Assembly (NCBI RefSeq): GCF_001746365.1
Contig: NZ_MJAJ01000040.1
Span: 1-64,000, forward strand
Direction of reading: 5' to 3'
From: Streptomyces sp. LUP30
GTDB lineage: Bacteria > Actinomycetota > Actinomycetes > Streptomycetales > Streptomycetaceae
DNA: 64,000 bases
Shown here: in pieces, positions 1 to 7,968 of the stretch
Layout: each line of letters begins with the position of its first letter
Position numbering within the stretch: the first letter of the stretch is position 1
The notes under the pieces: generated by a model
The model's input: only the letters and a program-made list of their open reading frames with translations
Told to the model about the DNA's origin: nothing
Database searches by the model: none
Position numbers and translations under genes: made by a program

Positions 1-1058
1 CCGAAACGCGCCCCCGGGGCGCCACCGCCCCGGGAGGGGGTCCCGCCGCGAGACGGCGCCCCGCCGCGTGAGGGGACCGGGCCGCGCGAGGACGACGTCC
101 CGCCCCGCGGCGGCGGAGTGCCGGGCCCGCTCTGGTGGCGGAGCGTGCGCTCGGAGTGGCCGGTGTCCGAGAGCCGCCCGGTGGGACGGTCCGCCTCGGC
201 GGCCCGCGGCGCCGGAGGCCGCGCGTCCGCGAGCCCCTGCGCCTCACGGGTGGCGATCTCCTTCAGACGCAGGGAGAGATCGAGGGTGCTGGGCCGCTCC
301 TCGGGGTCCTTCGCCAGACAGGCCCGCACCAGCGGCGCCAGCGCGTCCGGCACCCCGTGCAGCTGTGGTTCCTCGTGCACCACGCGGTACAGCATGACCT
401 CGGAACTGCCGTGCCCGAAGGGGGAGTCGGCCGTCGAGGCGTACGCGAGCGTGGCGCCGAGCGAGAACACGTCGGTGGCCGGGGTGACCAGCGCCCCCCG
501 CACCTGCTCCGGCGCCAGGAACCCGGGCGAGCCGACCGCCGTGCCGACATGCGTCAGGGTCGAGGCCCCCGTCGCCCAGGCGATGCCGAAGTCGATGATC
601 CGAGGACCCTTGGGGGAGAGCAGGATGTTGGACGGCTTCAGGTCCCGGTGCACGACCCCGGCCTCGTGGACGGCGACGAGCCCCTCCGACAGCGCGGCCC
701 CGATGGAGGCGAGCTCGGCGGCGCCGAGCGGCCCCTCGTCGTTGACCTTGTCGTGCAGCGAGGGCCCGGGCACGTACTGGGTGGCGAACCACGGCCGGTC
801 CGCGTCCAGATCCGCCGCGACCAGCCGGGCCGTGCACCCGCCCCGGATCCGCCGCGCGGCCGAGACCTCGCGTGCGAACCGCGAACGGAACTCCTGGTCC
901 TCGGCCAGATCAGGCCTGATCACCTTCAGCGCGACCCGCTGGCCCTTCTTGTCGGACCCCAGGTAGACGACGCCCATGCCGCCCGCGCCGAGCCGTCGGT
1001 GAAGCCTGAACGAGCCGACGACACGCGGGTCCTCGCGCCTCAGGCGCATCATCGCCAT
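1..1058 (-). CDS. Serine/threonine protein kinase (C-terminus beyond window edge)
   Basis: This is a Hanks-type Ser/Thr kinase, about 352 residues of which are visible. The glycine loop GAGGMG lies at about residues 23-28, the ATP lysine in VALKVI near 43, the catalytic HRDLKPSN near 135 and DFG near 156. The kinase domain ends near residue 275. A Pro/Arg/Gly-rich tail with repeated SRGG follows and runs off the left edge without a stop, so the extracellular or membrane part cannot be seen. I chose the ATG at 1058 because GGGG lies six bases upstream of it; an ATG six bases earlier has no spacing for a ribosome site. The gene is divergent from the small gene at 1262. Its substrate is unknown. 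Confidence 0.93.
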   Translation of the reverse strand, partial: MAMMRLRREDPRVVGSFRLHRRLGAGGMGVVYLGSDKKGQRVALKVIRPDLAEDQEFRSRFAREVSAARRIRGGCTARLVAADLDADRPWFATQYVPGPSLHDKVNDEGPLGAAELASIGAALSEGLVAVHEAGVVHRDLKPSNILLSPKGPRIIDFGIAWATGASTLTHVGTAVGSPGFLAPEQVRGALVTPATDVFSLGATLAYASTADSPFGHGSSEVMLYRVVHEEPQLHGVPDALAPLVRACLAKDPEERPSTLDLSLRLKEIATREAQGLADARPPAPRAAEADRPTGRLSDTGHSERTLRHQSGPGTPPPRGGTSSSRGPVPSRGGAPSRGGTPSRGGGAPGARF

Positions 1059-1151
1059 GTTCATCCCCGCTGCCCGGTCCGTTTGACGTGGCACAGCTTA
1101 CGTTTCCACGGCCGTTCGCGCGCAGAGGCCGCGCCCTCCGGTCCCGATCGA

Positions 1152-1174
1152 TTGTCAGTGCCCGGTGGGAGAAT
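1152..1174 (+). promoter_or_regulatory. Candidate PafBC (RecA-NDp)-type promoter
   Basis: TTGTCAGTG at 1152-1160 is followed by 8 bases and then GAGAAT at 1169-1174. The published actinobacterial RecA-independent DNA-damage promoter is TTGTCRGTG-N8-TANNNT. Here the upstream element is perfect and the spacing exact, but the -10 element lacks its first T. It would drive the gene starting at 1262. Confidence 0.45.
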
Positions 1175-1261
1175 TGAAGGGTGGTCAGGGGGCCTGGGAA
1201 AAGCCGCGCATTGGCGGCACCGTGATCTCAACCCACCTGCCGCAGAAGGGGGATTGAACCC

Positions 1262-1537
1262 GTGAAGGGTGACCGTGTGGAGATAGTCGTCGACGCCGGC
1301 GACACGACCCGGACCTACGAGGTGACGGCGAGCAGGGCGGGCCGCCGTGTGGAGACGGCGGTACGCCGAGGGGTGGTGGAAGTGAGCGAAGTCACGCGAA
1401 ACGGCACCTCGGTGCGGACGGCCCGATTCATGGCGAACAGGGTGCTCGCCCTGGTCGAGCACCCGATCCCGCGAGAGGAGAGCTCGGACATACCGGCCCG
1501 CAGCGGGCGCCCCTTCCGGGAAGACCCCGAGACCTAG
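1262..1537 (+). CDS. Small conserved-looking protein of unknown function
   Basis: This 91-residue protein has a GTG start preceded by GAAGGGGG nine bases upstream. It has no signal peptide or membrane segment. The first 65 residues read as beta-strand-rich alternating hydrophobic sequence (VEIVVDAG, YEVTAS, VVEVSEV, ALVEHPI). The tail is polar and probably disordered. Third-position GC is high, as in the neighbours. I do not recognise the family. The upstream region (1065-1261) holds a PafBC-like promoter motif, which raises the possibility of DNA-damage induction, but the sequence itself gives no clue to function. Confidence 0.75.
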   Translation: MKGDRVEIVVDAGDTTRTYEVTASRAGRRVETAVRRGVVEVSEVTRNGTSVRTARFMANRVLALVEHPIPREESSDIPARSGRPFREDPET

Positions 1538-1734
1538 GTCCCCGTCTCCACCCAGGGGAGTACTCCGCAGGTCACGGCTCATCCTCCGGGAGGCCCGGCA
1601 ATCGGTACGAGGGCATGACGTGCGGCGAACGCCGTCCGCCTAGATTTGAGGTCAAGCGGCGGGTGCAGCACTCGTCCCCCGAGGTCAGACACCCGCCGCT
1701 GCAAACGACAACTGATCAGGTCAGGAGAGGGACC

Positions 1735-1929
1735 ATGGCCCTTACGGCACCGCGGACGATGCTCCGCACACCGGGACGCACCACGCGTCCTCGTCGCACG
1801 GGCCGCCGCCACCCCCTGGTGGCGACGCTGATGGCCCTTCCCCTGGCGGTCCTGCTCCTCGTCGTCTTCGACGGCTGGGAGACAGTGGCCACACAGGCGT
1901 CGTCCGTGGGAGTGATGCTGGGGCGCTGA
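1735..1929 (+). CDS. Small single-pass membrane protein
   Basis: This 64-residue protein starts at ATG 1735 behind AGGAGAGG, a strong ribosome site. An in-frame ATG at 1615 would add 40 arginine-rich residues and is not needed. An arginine-rich N-terminus (TPGRTTRPRRTGRR) precedes one hydrophobic helix at about residues 27-46 (LVATLMALPLAVLLLVVF), so the protein is probably N-in. The family is unknown. A possible -10 (TAGATT, 1641-1646) lies about 90 bases upstream. The gene ends before the strong terminator at 2019. Confidence 0.65.
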   Translation: MALTAPRTMLRTPGRTTRPRRTGRRHPLVATLMALPLAVLLLVVFDGWETVATQASSVGVMLGR

Positions 1930-2018
1930 GCGGCGACCCCAGGCCCGGAAGAGCGGTCCGGGCGGGGACATCCACCCATGAAACCCCGTGGGGACGGGGG
2001 TGCGGCGGACGGCAAAAG

Positions 2019-2056
2019 ATGCAGGCGCAGCTGGGGAGCTGCGCCTGCATTGTTTT
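2019..2056. terminator. Rho-independent terminator, probably bidirectional
   Basis: A perfect 14-bp stem (2019-2032 with 2037-2050) closes a GGGG loop. It is followed by TGTTTT on the + strand and preceded by CAAAAG, which gives a U tract for the other strand as well. Confidence 0.9.
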
Positions 2057-2134
2057 CCCCCCACGGACCCACCGGGCGTCGTCGCGTCTGCGTACCCTCA
2101 CCGGAAGACCCGTACGCCGCAGTTCTGGAGCCCC

Positions 2135-3070
2135 GTGACCGCCCATCCCCTGCTCGCCGAGCTGGCCCTGCGGGCCGGAGCCCGCGCTCACCGTACGGTC
2201 ACGGCCTGCTCCTGCGGCGCGGACACCCTCGCCGACCGCGCGGACGCCACCGTCGTCCGGCACGCCGACACCGTGGCGAAGGCGCACGCCCCCGGCACCG
2301 ACCCGGCCGCCCTCGCCCCGCGTCTCGCCCTCGCCGCCGAGTTCCCCGACGTCCTCCTCCCGCCTCTCGCGGCGACCCCGGCCGAGCTGCACGGCCGGCT
2401 GGTGACCTTCTGGCCGTACGGCGCCCCGGTGGACCCGGCCGACCCGGACGCCGCTCCCTGGGAGGCCGCCGGCGCCCTGCTCGGCCGTCTGCACCGAGTC
2501 CCGGCCCCGGCCGCCCTGCCGCCGATGCGCGGCCCCGCCAAGGCCGCGCACGCCGTGGCCCGCCTGGCCGCCGTGGGACGGCATCCCGCGGTCGCGGCCG
2601 TCCTGAGCGCCTGGCGCGCGCTGCCCGCCTGGGCCCGCGCCGAGGCGCCGATGCCCGGGCCGGGCGTCGTCTGCCACGGCGACCTCCACCTCGGCCAGCT
2701 CGTCCGTCATCCCGTTCCGGACGGCCCCTGGCGGCTGATCGACGTCGACGATCTCGGCGTCGGCGTCCCGGCCTGGGACCTCGCCCGCCCGGCCGCCTGG
2801 TACGCGTGCGGTCTGCTCCCGCCGGAGGAGTGGACCCGTTTTCTCGACGCGTACCGTTCCGGAGGCGGACCCGCCGTCCCCGCCTCGGGCGACCCCTGGC
2901 CCGCCCTCGACGTCCCGGCGCGCGCACTCACCGTGCAGACGGCGGCACGCGCGGTCACCAAGTCGGCGGCGCGGGGCAGGCCGTTGGACGAGGTCGAGCA
3001 GTGCCTGGTCGACGCGTGCGCCCGAATGGGAAACGTCCCGCCGCAGTTGGCGGCGGACTCGGCGAAGTAG
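2135..3070 (+). CDS. Aminoglycoside phosphotransferase-family (kinase-like) protein
   Basis: The product is 311 residues from GTG 2135, with GGAG at 2127-2130. The fold is that of APH/choline kinases: VTFWPYG in the hinge, the catalytic loop CHGDLHLGQL near residue 180 and the metal-binding IDVDD near 200. In the loop, the usual Asn of HGDxxxxN is replaced by Gln. The natural substrate cannot be inferred. Such orphan APH proteins in Streptomyces usually phosphorylate unknown small molecules, and resistance should not be assumed. A longer frame reaching back to 1988 would cross the terminator hairpin, so the internal GTG is preferred. Confidence 0.85.
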   Translation: MTAHPLLAELALRAGARAHRTVTACSCGADTLADRADATVVRHADTVAKAHAPGTDPAALAPRLALAAEFPDVLLPPLAATPAELHGRLVTFWPYGAPVDPADPDAAPWEAAGALLGRLHRVPAPAALPPMRGPAKAAHAVARLAAVGRHPAVAAVLSAWRALPAWARAEAPMPGPGVVCHGDLHLGQLVRHPVPDGPWRLIDVDDLGVGVPAWDLARPAAWYACGLLPPEEWTRFLDAYRSGGGPAVPASGDPWPALDVPARALTVQTAARAVTKSAARGRPLDEVEQCLVDACARMGNVPPQLAADSAK

Positions 3071-3151
3071 GGTGCAACCGACCGCAGCCGGACAGTGTCT
3101 GTCCTGGCGGCAGGCGAAACAGCACCGACCGGCGAGGAGTTGAGCCGAACC

Positions 3152-3457
3152 ATGCAGTGCCCGAAGTGTCACGCTCAGATGCACACGTACAACCGCAACG
3201 GCGTCCAGATCGAACAGTGCAGCAACTGCCGGGGGATCTTCCTCGACTACGGCGAACTGGAGGCGCTCACCCGCGTCGAGTCCCAGTGGTCCCAGCCCGC
3301 GCCGCCGCCCCCTGCCGCTCCGCAGGCGTACCCGTCGGCCCCGGTGGCGCCCGCCTGGGGCGCGCCGGCCCCGCACGGCGGCGGTCACCACGGTGGTGGT
3401 CACTACGGCGGTCACCACCGTCACAAGAGCTTCGGGCACATGCTGTTCTCCAGCTGA
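3152..3457 (+). CDS. TFIIB-type zinc-ribbon protein
   Basis: This 101-residue protein begins MQCPKCHAQM. Two CxxC knuckles (CPKC at 3-6, CSNC at about 24-27), followed by RGIFLDYGELEAL, are the signature of the zf-TFIIB family, which binds zinc. The middle is Pro/Ala-rich. The tail, at about residues 75-95, is a Gly/His repeat (HGGGHHGGGHYGGHHRH) that could bind metal ions. I chose ATG 3152; GGAG lies 12 bases upstream and a TTG at 3140 is a weaker alternative. The gene ends just before a strong terminator. The cellular role is unknown. Confidence 0.85.
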   Translation: MQCPKCHAQMHTYNRNGVQIEQCSNCRGIFLDYGELEALTRVESQWSQPAPPPPAAPQAYPSAPVAPAWGAPAPHGGGHHGGGHYGGHHRHKSFGHMLFSS

Positions 3458-3469
3458 ACCGGAACCGAC

Positions 3470-3507
3470 GAGAAGCCCCCGGCCGCTGAGGCGGCCGGGG
3501 GCTTCTC
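3470..3507. terminator. Terminator hairpin between zinc-ribbon gene and tRNA cluster
   Basis: A perfect 17-bp stem (3470-3486 with 3491-3507) has a TGAG loop. It separates the + strand zinc-ribbon gene from the end of the minus-strand tRNA operon and can serve both. Confidence 0.9.
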
Positions 3508-3513
3508 GGGGTG

Positions 3514-3585
3514 TGGACGATACTGGGATTGAACCAGTGACCTCTTCCGTGTCAGGGAAGCGCTCTCCCGCTGAGCTAATCGTCC
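3514..3585 (-). tRNA. tRNA-Val(GAC), copy 3 of the tandem
   Basis: This 72-nt cloverleaf has acceptor stem GGACGAT/ATCGTCC and anticodon loop CTGACAC with anticodon GAC. The D arm is GCTC-AGCGGGA-GAGC and the T arm ACTGG-TTCAATC-CCAGT. CCA is not encoded. Confidence 0.97.
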
Positions 3586-3619
3586 TCGGGAACACGATCC
3601 GGAGATCATGTGCCGTGCG

Positions 3620-3691
3620 TGCGCGATACTGGGATTGAACCAGTGACCTCTTCCGTGTCAGGGAAGCGCTCTCCCGCTGAGCTAATCGCGC
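3620..3691 (-). tRNA. tRNA-Val(GAC), copy 2, altered acceptor stem
   Basis: The body is identical to the flanking copies, but the acceptor stem is GCGCGAT/ATCGCGC. Both strands of pairs 2 and 3 have changed together, so pairing is intact. CCA is not encoded. Confidence 0.97.
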
Positions 3692-3717
3692 GGGTTCGGA
3701 TCTTCGAGCAGATCCAG

Positions 3718-3789
3718 TGGACGATACTGGGATTGAACCAGTGACCTCTTCCGTGTCAGGGAAGCGCTCTCCCGCTGAGCTAATCGTCC
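3718..3789 (-). tRNA. tRNA-Val(GAC), copy 1 of the tandem
   Basis: This 72-nt gene has acceptor GGACGAT/ATCGTCC and anticodon GAC. Its sequence equals the copy at 3514-3585. It lies one base from the end of the tRNA-Cys gene. Confidence 0.97.
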
Positions 3790-3790
3790 T

Positions 3791-3864
3791 TGGAGGTGGA
3801 GACGGGATTTGAACCCGTGTAGACGGCTTTGCAGGCCGTTGCCTCGCCTCTCGGCCACTCCACC
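3791..3864 (-). tRNA. tRNA-Cys(GCA), CCA encoded
   Basis: The acceptor stem is GGTGGAG/CTCCACC and the anticodon loop CTGCAAA gives GCA. The 3' end reads TCCA, so CCA is encoded here, unlike in the Val and Gly genes beside it. Confidence 0.97.
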
Positions 3865-3902
3865 AGGAGTGTAGGGGACCGGGAAGACCCCTTGTTCCTT
3901 CG

Positions 3903-3975
3903 AGCGGACGACGAGGCTCGAACTCGCGACCTCAACCTTGGCAAGGTTGCGCTCTACCAACTGAGCTACGTCCGC
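3903..3975 (-). tRNA. tRNA-Gly(GCC)
   Basis: This 73-nt gene has acceptor GCGGACG/CGTCCGC, anticodon loop TTGCCAA with anticodon GCC, and T arm GCGAG-TTCGAGC-CTCGT. It is the first gene of the tRNA operon Gly-Cys-Val-Val-Val. Confidence 0.97.
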
Positions 3976-4016
3976 TTGTCGTTTCGTTCCGCTCTCACGG
4001 CCCGGCGACGAGTTGA

Positions 4017-4044
4017 ACTCTAGCGGATTCCCGGGCCAGTACAA
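4017..4044 (-). promoter_or_regulatory. Promoter of the five-tRNA operon
   Basis: On the minus strand, TTGTAC (4044-4039), a 16-base spacer and TAGAGT (4022-4017) match the vegetative consensus. They would start RNA about 35 bases before tRNA-Gly. Confidence 0.6.
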
Positions 4045-4163
4045 AAACGCGTTTGTGCAGCGTGCTGCGCTGTGCCCGCATGCCGACCTGGTCAGGGGCC
4101 CCTGCCGGGACATCCGGGACGTGCGCGGGTCGTCCCCGGACGGCCCGTCCTAGACTCGACAGC

Positions 4164-5216
4164 GTGCTCGACCTCCCTCCTCTCGCCCGTTTCGGCGGCC
4201 GCGTCGCCACCGGCCTCCTCGACGTGACCAGCGATCCCGCGGCCCTCGACTCCGAGGGATTCTGGGCCGTGTGCGCCGACTTCGAGGGCCGTCGGCTCTG
4301 CGCGCGCTTCGCCGACGTGCGCGAGGAGCCCGTGCCCGCCCCGGTGCCGAGGGCCTGGCAGGGGCCCGCCGCCGGTGACTGGACGTCGTCCCTCGACCGC
4401 GCCGCGTACACGGCGGGCGTGCGGCGCATCCGCGAGCACATCGCGGCCGGCGAGGTCTACCAGGCCAACCTGTGCCGCGTCCTGACCGCGCCGGTGGCCC
4501 CCGACGCCAATGTCGACGCGCTGACCGCGCTGCTCGCCCGGGGCAACCCGGCACCGTATGCAGGAACGATTCGCCTGCCTGCGCACGGCGTGGAGACGGC
4601 CACCGCGTCCCCCGAGCTGTTCCTGCGCCGCGACGGCAGGGTCGTCGAGTCCGGGCCCATCAAGGGGACCGGGCGCACCGAGGCGGACCTCCTCGCCAAG
4701 GACTACGCCGAGAACGTGATGATCGTGGACCTCGTCCGCAACGACGTCGGCCGGGTCTGCGCCACCGGCAGCGTGACCGTCCCCGACCTGTGCGCCGTCG
4801 AGAAGCATCCGGGCCTGGTCCACCTCGTCTCCACGGTCCGCGGCGAACTGGACGAGGACGCCGGCTGGCCCGAGCTGTTCGACGCCGCCTTCCCGCCCGG
4901 CTCGGTCACCGGCGCCCCCAAGTCCAGCGCCCTGCGCATCATCGACGCGCTGGAGACGGCGCCCCGCGGCCCGTACTGCGGCGGCATCGGCTGGGTCGAC
5001 GCCGACCGGGGCACGGGCGAGCTGGCCGTCGGGATCCGCACCTTCTGGATCGAGCGGTCCCCCGGGGGCGGGGCCGTGCTGCGGTTCGGCACCGGCGCGG
5101 GCATCACCTGGGGTTCGGACCCCGAGGCCGAGTGGGACGAGACCGAGCTCAAGGCTTCCCGACTGCTCGCGGTAGCGTCGGGTGCGTACGAAGTGAGTGA
5201 AGGGACGCTTACGTGA
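4164..5216 (+). CDS. pabB: Chorismate-binding enzyme, aminodeoxychorismate synthase component I-like
   Basis: This 350-residue protein has the chorismate-binding fold. It carries YQANLCR near 108, PIKGTG with the catalytic lysine near 170, DLVRNDVGRVC near 195, and PGSVTGAPK followed by GGIGW near 255-285. It should aminate chorismate to 4-amino-4-deoxychorismate for folate. The neighbouring pabC-like lyase, overlapping by four bases, supports this over anthranilate or isochorismate synthase. No glutaminase domain is fused, so an amidotransferase partner must be encoded elsewhere. The GTG start lies only seven bases after a -10 (TAGACT, 4151-4156) and has no ribosome site, so the mRNA is probably leaderless. 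Confidence 0.88.
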   Translation: MLDLPPLARFGGRVATGLLDVTSDPAALDSEGFWAVCADFEGRRLCARFADVREEPVPAPVPRAWQGPAAGDWTSSLDRAAYTAGVRRIREHIAAGEVYQANLCRVLTAPVAPDANVDALTALLARGNPAPYAGTIRLPAHGVETATASPELFLRRDGRVVESGPIKGTGRTEADLLAKDYAENVMIVDLVRNDVGRVCATGSVTVPDLCAVEKHPGLVHLVSTVRGELDEDAGWPELFDAAFPPGSVTGAPKSSALRIIDALETAPRGPYCGGIGWVDADRGTGELAVGIRTFWIERSPGGGAVLRFGTGAGITWGSDPEAEWDETELKASRLLAVASGAYEVSEGTLT

Positions 5217-6034
5217 AGATCTGGCTCGACGGCGGGCTGCAGGACAGCGGTTCCGCCCGCGTCTCCGTCTTCGACCACGGGCTCACCGTGGGCGACGGCG
5301 TCTTCGAGACGCTGAAGGCGGTGGACGGGACGACCTTCGCGCTCACCCGCCACCTCGACCGGCTGACCCGCTCCGCCCGCGGCCTCGGCCTGCCCGACCC
5401 CGACCACGACGAGGTCCGCCGCGCCTGCGCCGCCGTCCTCGAAGCGAACCCGATGCCGCTCGGCCGGTTGCGCATCACCTACACCGGCGGCCCGGCCCCC
5501 CTCGGCTCGGAGCGGGGCGAACACGGCCCCACCCTCGCCGTCGCCCTCGGCGCGACCACCCGGCGCGCGGACTCCACGGCCGTCGTCACGGTCCCCTGGA
5601 CCCGCAACGAACGCGGTGCGCTCACCGGGCTCAAGACCACCTCGTACGGCGAGAACGTCGTCGCCCTGGCCCGCGCCCACCGACAGGGCGCCACCGAGGC
5701 GCTGTTCGGCAACACCGTCGGGCGGCTCTGCGAGGGCACCGGATCCAACGTCTTCGTCGTCCTGGACGGCGAGATCCACACCCCGCCGCTCGCCTCGGGC
5801 TGCCTCGCCGGCATCACGCGCGAGCTGACCGTCGAGTGGACCGGCGCCCACGAGAGCGACCTGCCGCTGGACGTGCTGGAGCGGGCCGACGAGGTCTTCC
5901 TCACCTCCACCCTGCGCGACGTCCAGGCCGTCCACCGCGTCGACGACCGCGAACTGCCGGGCGCTCCCGGGCCGGTGACCGCCAAGGCGATGCGGATCTT
6001 CGCCGAGCGCAGTGGACACGACCTCGACCCGTGA
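5213..6034 (+). CDS. pabC: Class IV aminotransferase, aminodeoxychorismate lyase-like
   Basis: This 273-residue PLP enzyme has fold-type IV features: SVFDHGLTVGDGVFET near 18-33, GLKTTSYGEN near 142 with the expected Schiff-base lysine, and CEGTGSNVF near 178. Its GTG start overlaps the pabB stop (GTGA). It should convert aminodeoxychorismate to 4-aminobenzoate and pyruvate. Branched-chain or D-amino-acid aminotransferases share the fold, but the operon with pabB decides in favour of the lyase. Confidence 0.88.
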   Translation: MKIWLDGGLQDSGSARVSVFDHGLTVGDGVFETLKAVDGTTFALTRHLDRLTRSARGLGLPDPDHDEVRRACAAVLEANPMPLGRLRITYTGGPAPLGSERGEHGPTLAVALGATTRRADSTAVVTVPWTRNERGALTGLKTTSYGENVVALARAHRQGATEALFGNTVGRLCEGTGSNVFVVLDGEIHTPPLASGCLAGITRELTVEWTGAHESDLPLDVLERADEVFLTSTLRDVQAVHRVDDRELPGAPGPVTAKAMRIFAERSGHDLDP

Positions 6035-6109
6035 GGGGCGCCGGCCCACTCGGTGAGCACCGGGAAAACGGGCTGCCGTTCTGCTCCGCAGAGGGGTAGA
6101 ACACCCCTG

Positions 6110-6934
6110 ATGACCACGACCCTGCGGCCGACCGAGCCGCTGCAACGCTCCGCCGACGGGGCGCTCTCACGCCATTACCAGGTGTGCGTCAGCAGCCGTC
6201 CCGTCGGCGAGGTCCGCCTCTCCACGTCCCCGGTCTTCGGCCCCGGCGTCGCCCTGATCGCCGACCTGCACATCGACGAGCGGGACCGCGGGCGGGGCCG
6301 GGGAACGGTGGCGGCGCTTGCGGCCGAGGAGGTGGCCCGCGGCTGGGGCTGCACACGGATCGAGCTCAGGGTGCCGGCCGACGCGGGCACCGCGCTGCGC
6401 CTGGCGACCGCGCTCGGCTACGTCCACCGCAACCGCGGCATGGAGAAGATCCTCGCGGCCGCCGCGCCCGCCCTGCCCGACGGCAGCCTGGGCAGGTCCA
6501 TGACCGAAGCGGAGTTCGGGCCCTGGCTGGAGCGCGCGCTCGCCGTCTACGCCCAGGACTGGTGCGACCGCGGGGTGCCCGAGCAGGAGGCGTGGGCCAG
6601 GTCGCGGCGGGACCACGAGCGGCTGCTTCCCCAGGGGTTGGCCACGCCGGACACGCTGATCAGCGTCCTGGAACACGAAGGCCGGCCGGTCGGCTCGCTC
6701 TGGGTGTCGTTCACCGACGACAAGGCGTTCGTGTTCGACGTCGAGGCCGACGAGGCCCACCGGGGCCGCGGCCACGGCCGTTCCCTGATGCTGTTGGCCG
6801 AGGCGCAGGCGATCGGGAACGGCAAGCGGGTCCTCGGCCTCAACGTCTTCGCCGGCAACACTCCGGCCGAGCGGCTGTACGAGTCGCTCGGATACGTGCC
6901 GGTGGGCTACTCGATGTACAAGAACCTGGTCTGA
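6110..6934 (+). CDS. Tandem GNAT-family N-acetyltransferase
   Basis: This 274-residue protein contains two GNAT-like halves. The N-terminal half (about 20-125) has DLHIDERDRGRGRGTVAALA and ALRLATALGYVHRNRGM. The C-terminal half (about 140-274) has DVEADEAHRGRGHGRSLMLLAE and NVFAGNTPAERLYESLGY. Both halves keep the acetyl-CoA pyrophosphate loop pattern (R/Q)xxGxG/A, so both may bind cofactor. The substrate is unknown. ATG 6110 follows TAGAAC (6097-6102) by seven bases, so it may be leaderless. Alternatively, a GAGGGG site at 6091-6096 is partly locked in a 6-bp hairpin (6092-6108). The gene is convergent with the thioredoxin-fold gene. Confidence 0.88.
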   Translation: MTTTLRPTEPLQRSADGALSRHYQVCVSSRPVGEVRLSTSPVFGPGVALIADLHIDERDRGRGRGTVAALAAEEVARGWGCTRIELRVPADAGTALRLATALGYVHRNRGMEKILAAAAPALPDGSLGRSMTEAEFGPWLERALAVYAQDWCDRGVPEQEAWARSRRDHERLLPQGLATPDTLISVLEHEGRPVGSLWVSFTDDKAFVFDVEADEAHRGRGHGRSLMLLAEAQAIGNGKRVLGLNVFAGNTPAERLYESLGYVPVGYSMYKNLV

Positions 6935-7017
6935 GACCCCGCCGGCCGGGCGATCGGCACGCCGGCCGGGCGGCGGGTCCGTCGACCCGGACCGGGGCGG
7001 GGCGGGTCGAGTGGGCG

Positions 7018-7042
7018 GGCCGGGCCGACCGGCGGCCCGGCC
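7018..7042. terminator. Hairpin between convergent genes
   Basis: A 9-bp perfect stem (7018-7026 with 7034-7042) lies in the gap between the acetyltransferase and the convergent DsbA-family gene. The rest of 6935-7072 is GC-rich and without other clear signals. Confidence 0.55.
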
Positions 7043-7072
7043 GGCCTCTTCCCGTCGGGTTGCCGTCCCGGT

Positions 7073-7675
7073 TCAGGCCTGCTCGGCCAGGAGCCGGTCG
7101 GCGATCTCCTCGATCCGTGCGCGCAGCCCGTCCTGGCTCTTGCCGCCGTCCAGCCGCTCGCCGCCGATGACGTACGTCGGGGTCCCGCTCACGCCGATCG
7201 CCTTGCCCTCGGCCTGGTCGGCGTCCACGATCAGCATGTGCCGGCCGTCGATCAGGGCGGTGTCGAACTCCTCGGCGTCCAGCCCCAGTTCGCCGGCGAC
7301 CTCGACCAGGAAGGGTTCCCCCCTACGGTCCAGCTCCTCGACCCGGCCCAGCACGGCCTCGACGTAGGTCCACCCCTGCCCCTGCTCCCACGCCTCCTCG
7401 GCCGCCTGCGCGGCGGCGAAGGCGTGCTTGTGCTTCTCCAGCGGGAAGTGCCGAAGCCGCAGCTCCAGCCGGTCGCCGTAGCGCTCGCGCAGGAGGCGCA
7501 GATCGTCGAGCGCGCCACGGCAGTCGGGGCACTGCAGCTCGCACCAGACATCGAGGACGACGGCACGGCCGTGCCCCGAGACGGCCGCGGCCGGCGTGGG
7601 CGCGGCGGGGGAGGGGGCGCCGGGGGAGGCCGGGGAGGGTGAGGAGGCGGAGGAGGCCGGGGACGAGTCGCTCAT
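7073..7675 (-). CDS. DsbA/FrnE-like thioredoxin-fold oxidoreductase
   Basis: This 200-residue protein starts at ATG 7675 with GGAGAC upstream. A Ser/Pro/Ala linker (residues 2-35) replaces a signal peptide, so the protein is probably cytoplasmic. The active site CPDC sits in WCELQCPDC near residue 50. The cis-proline loop is GVSGTPTYVIGG near 165, and the region between is the helical insertion typical of DsbA-fold proteins. It is likely a thiol-disulfide oxidoreductase or isomerase of the FrnE/2-hydroxychromene isomerase-like group. The substrate is unknown. Confidence 0.85.
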   Translation of the reverse strand: MSDSSPASSASSPSPASPGAPSPAAPTPAAAVSGHGRAVVLDVWCELQCPDCRGALDDLRLLRERYGDRLELRLRHFPLEKHKHAFAAAQAAEEAWEQGQGWTYVEAVLGRVEELDRRGEPFLVEVAGELGLDAEEFDTALIDGRHMLIVDADQAEGKAIGVSGTPTYVIGGERLDGGKSQDGLRARIEEIADRLLAEQA

Positions 7676-7968
7676 GGGGACAGTCTCCCAGCCACCGCCC
7701 GACCGCCCCAATCCGGACCTACGGTGCCGCGCGCACCGGAATCGCACGCGAACCGGCGGGCCGGCATCGCGGGCGGGTCAGGGACGAGCGGGTGCGGCAC
7801 CTGCGGAGGAGCCGACCCGGAGATGTCCCTGATGTCCGGCCGGAGCGTGGCCCGCGGGGCCCGCGCAGGTGCAGGATGGAAGGGACGACGAAGCGGCGCC
7901 CCGGCCCGCGGACCGTGCTGCCGAGTCGGTCTGATCCCGCCCTAGTGAGCCAACGCCTGGAGGACCGG

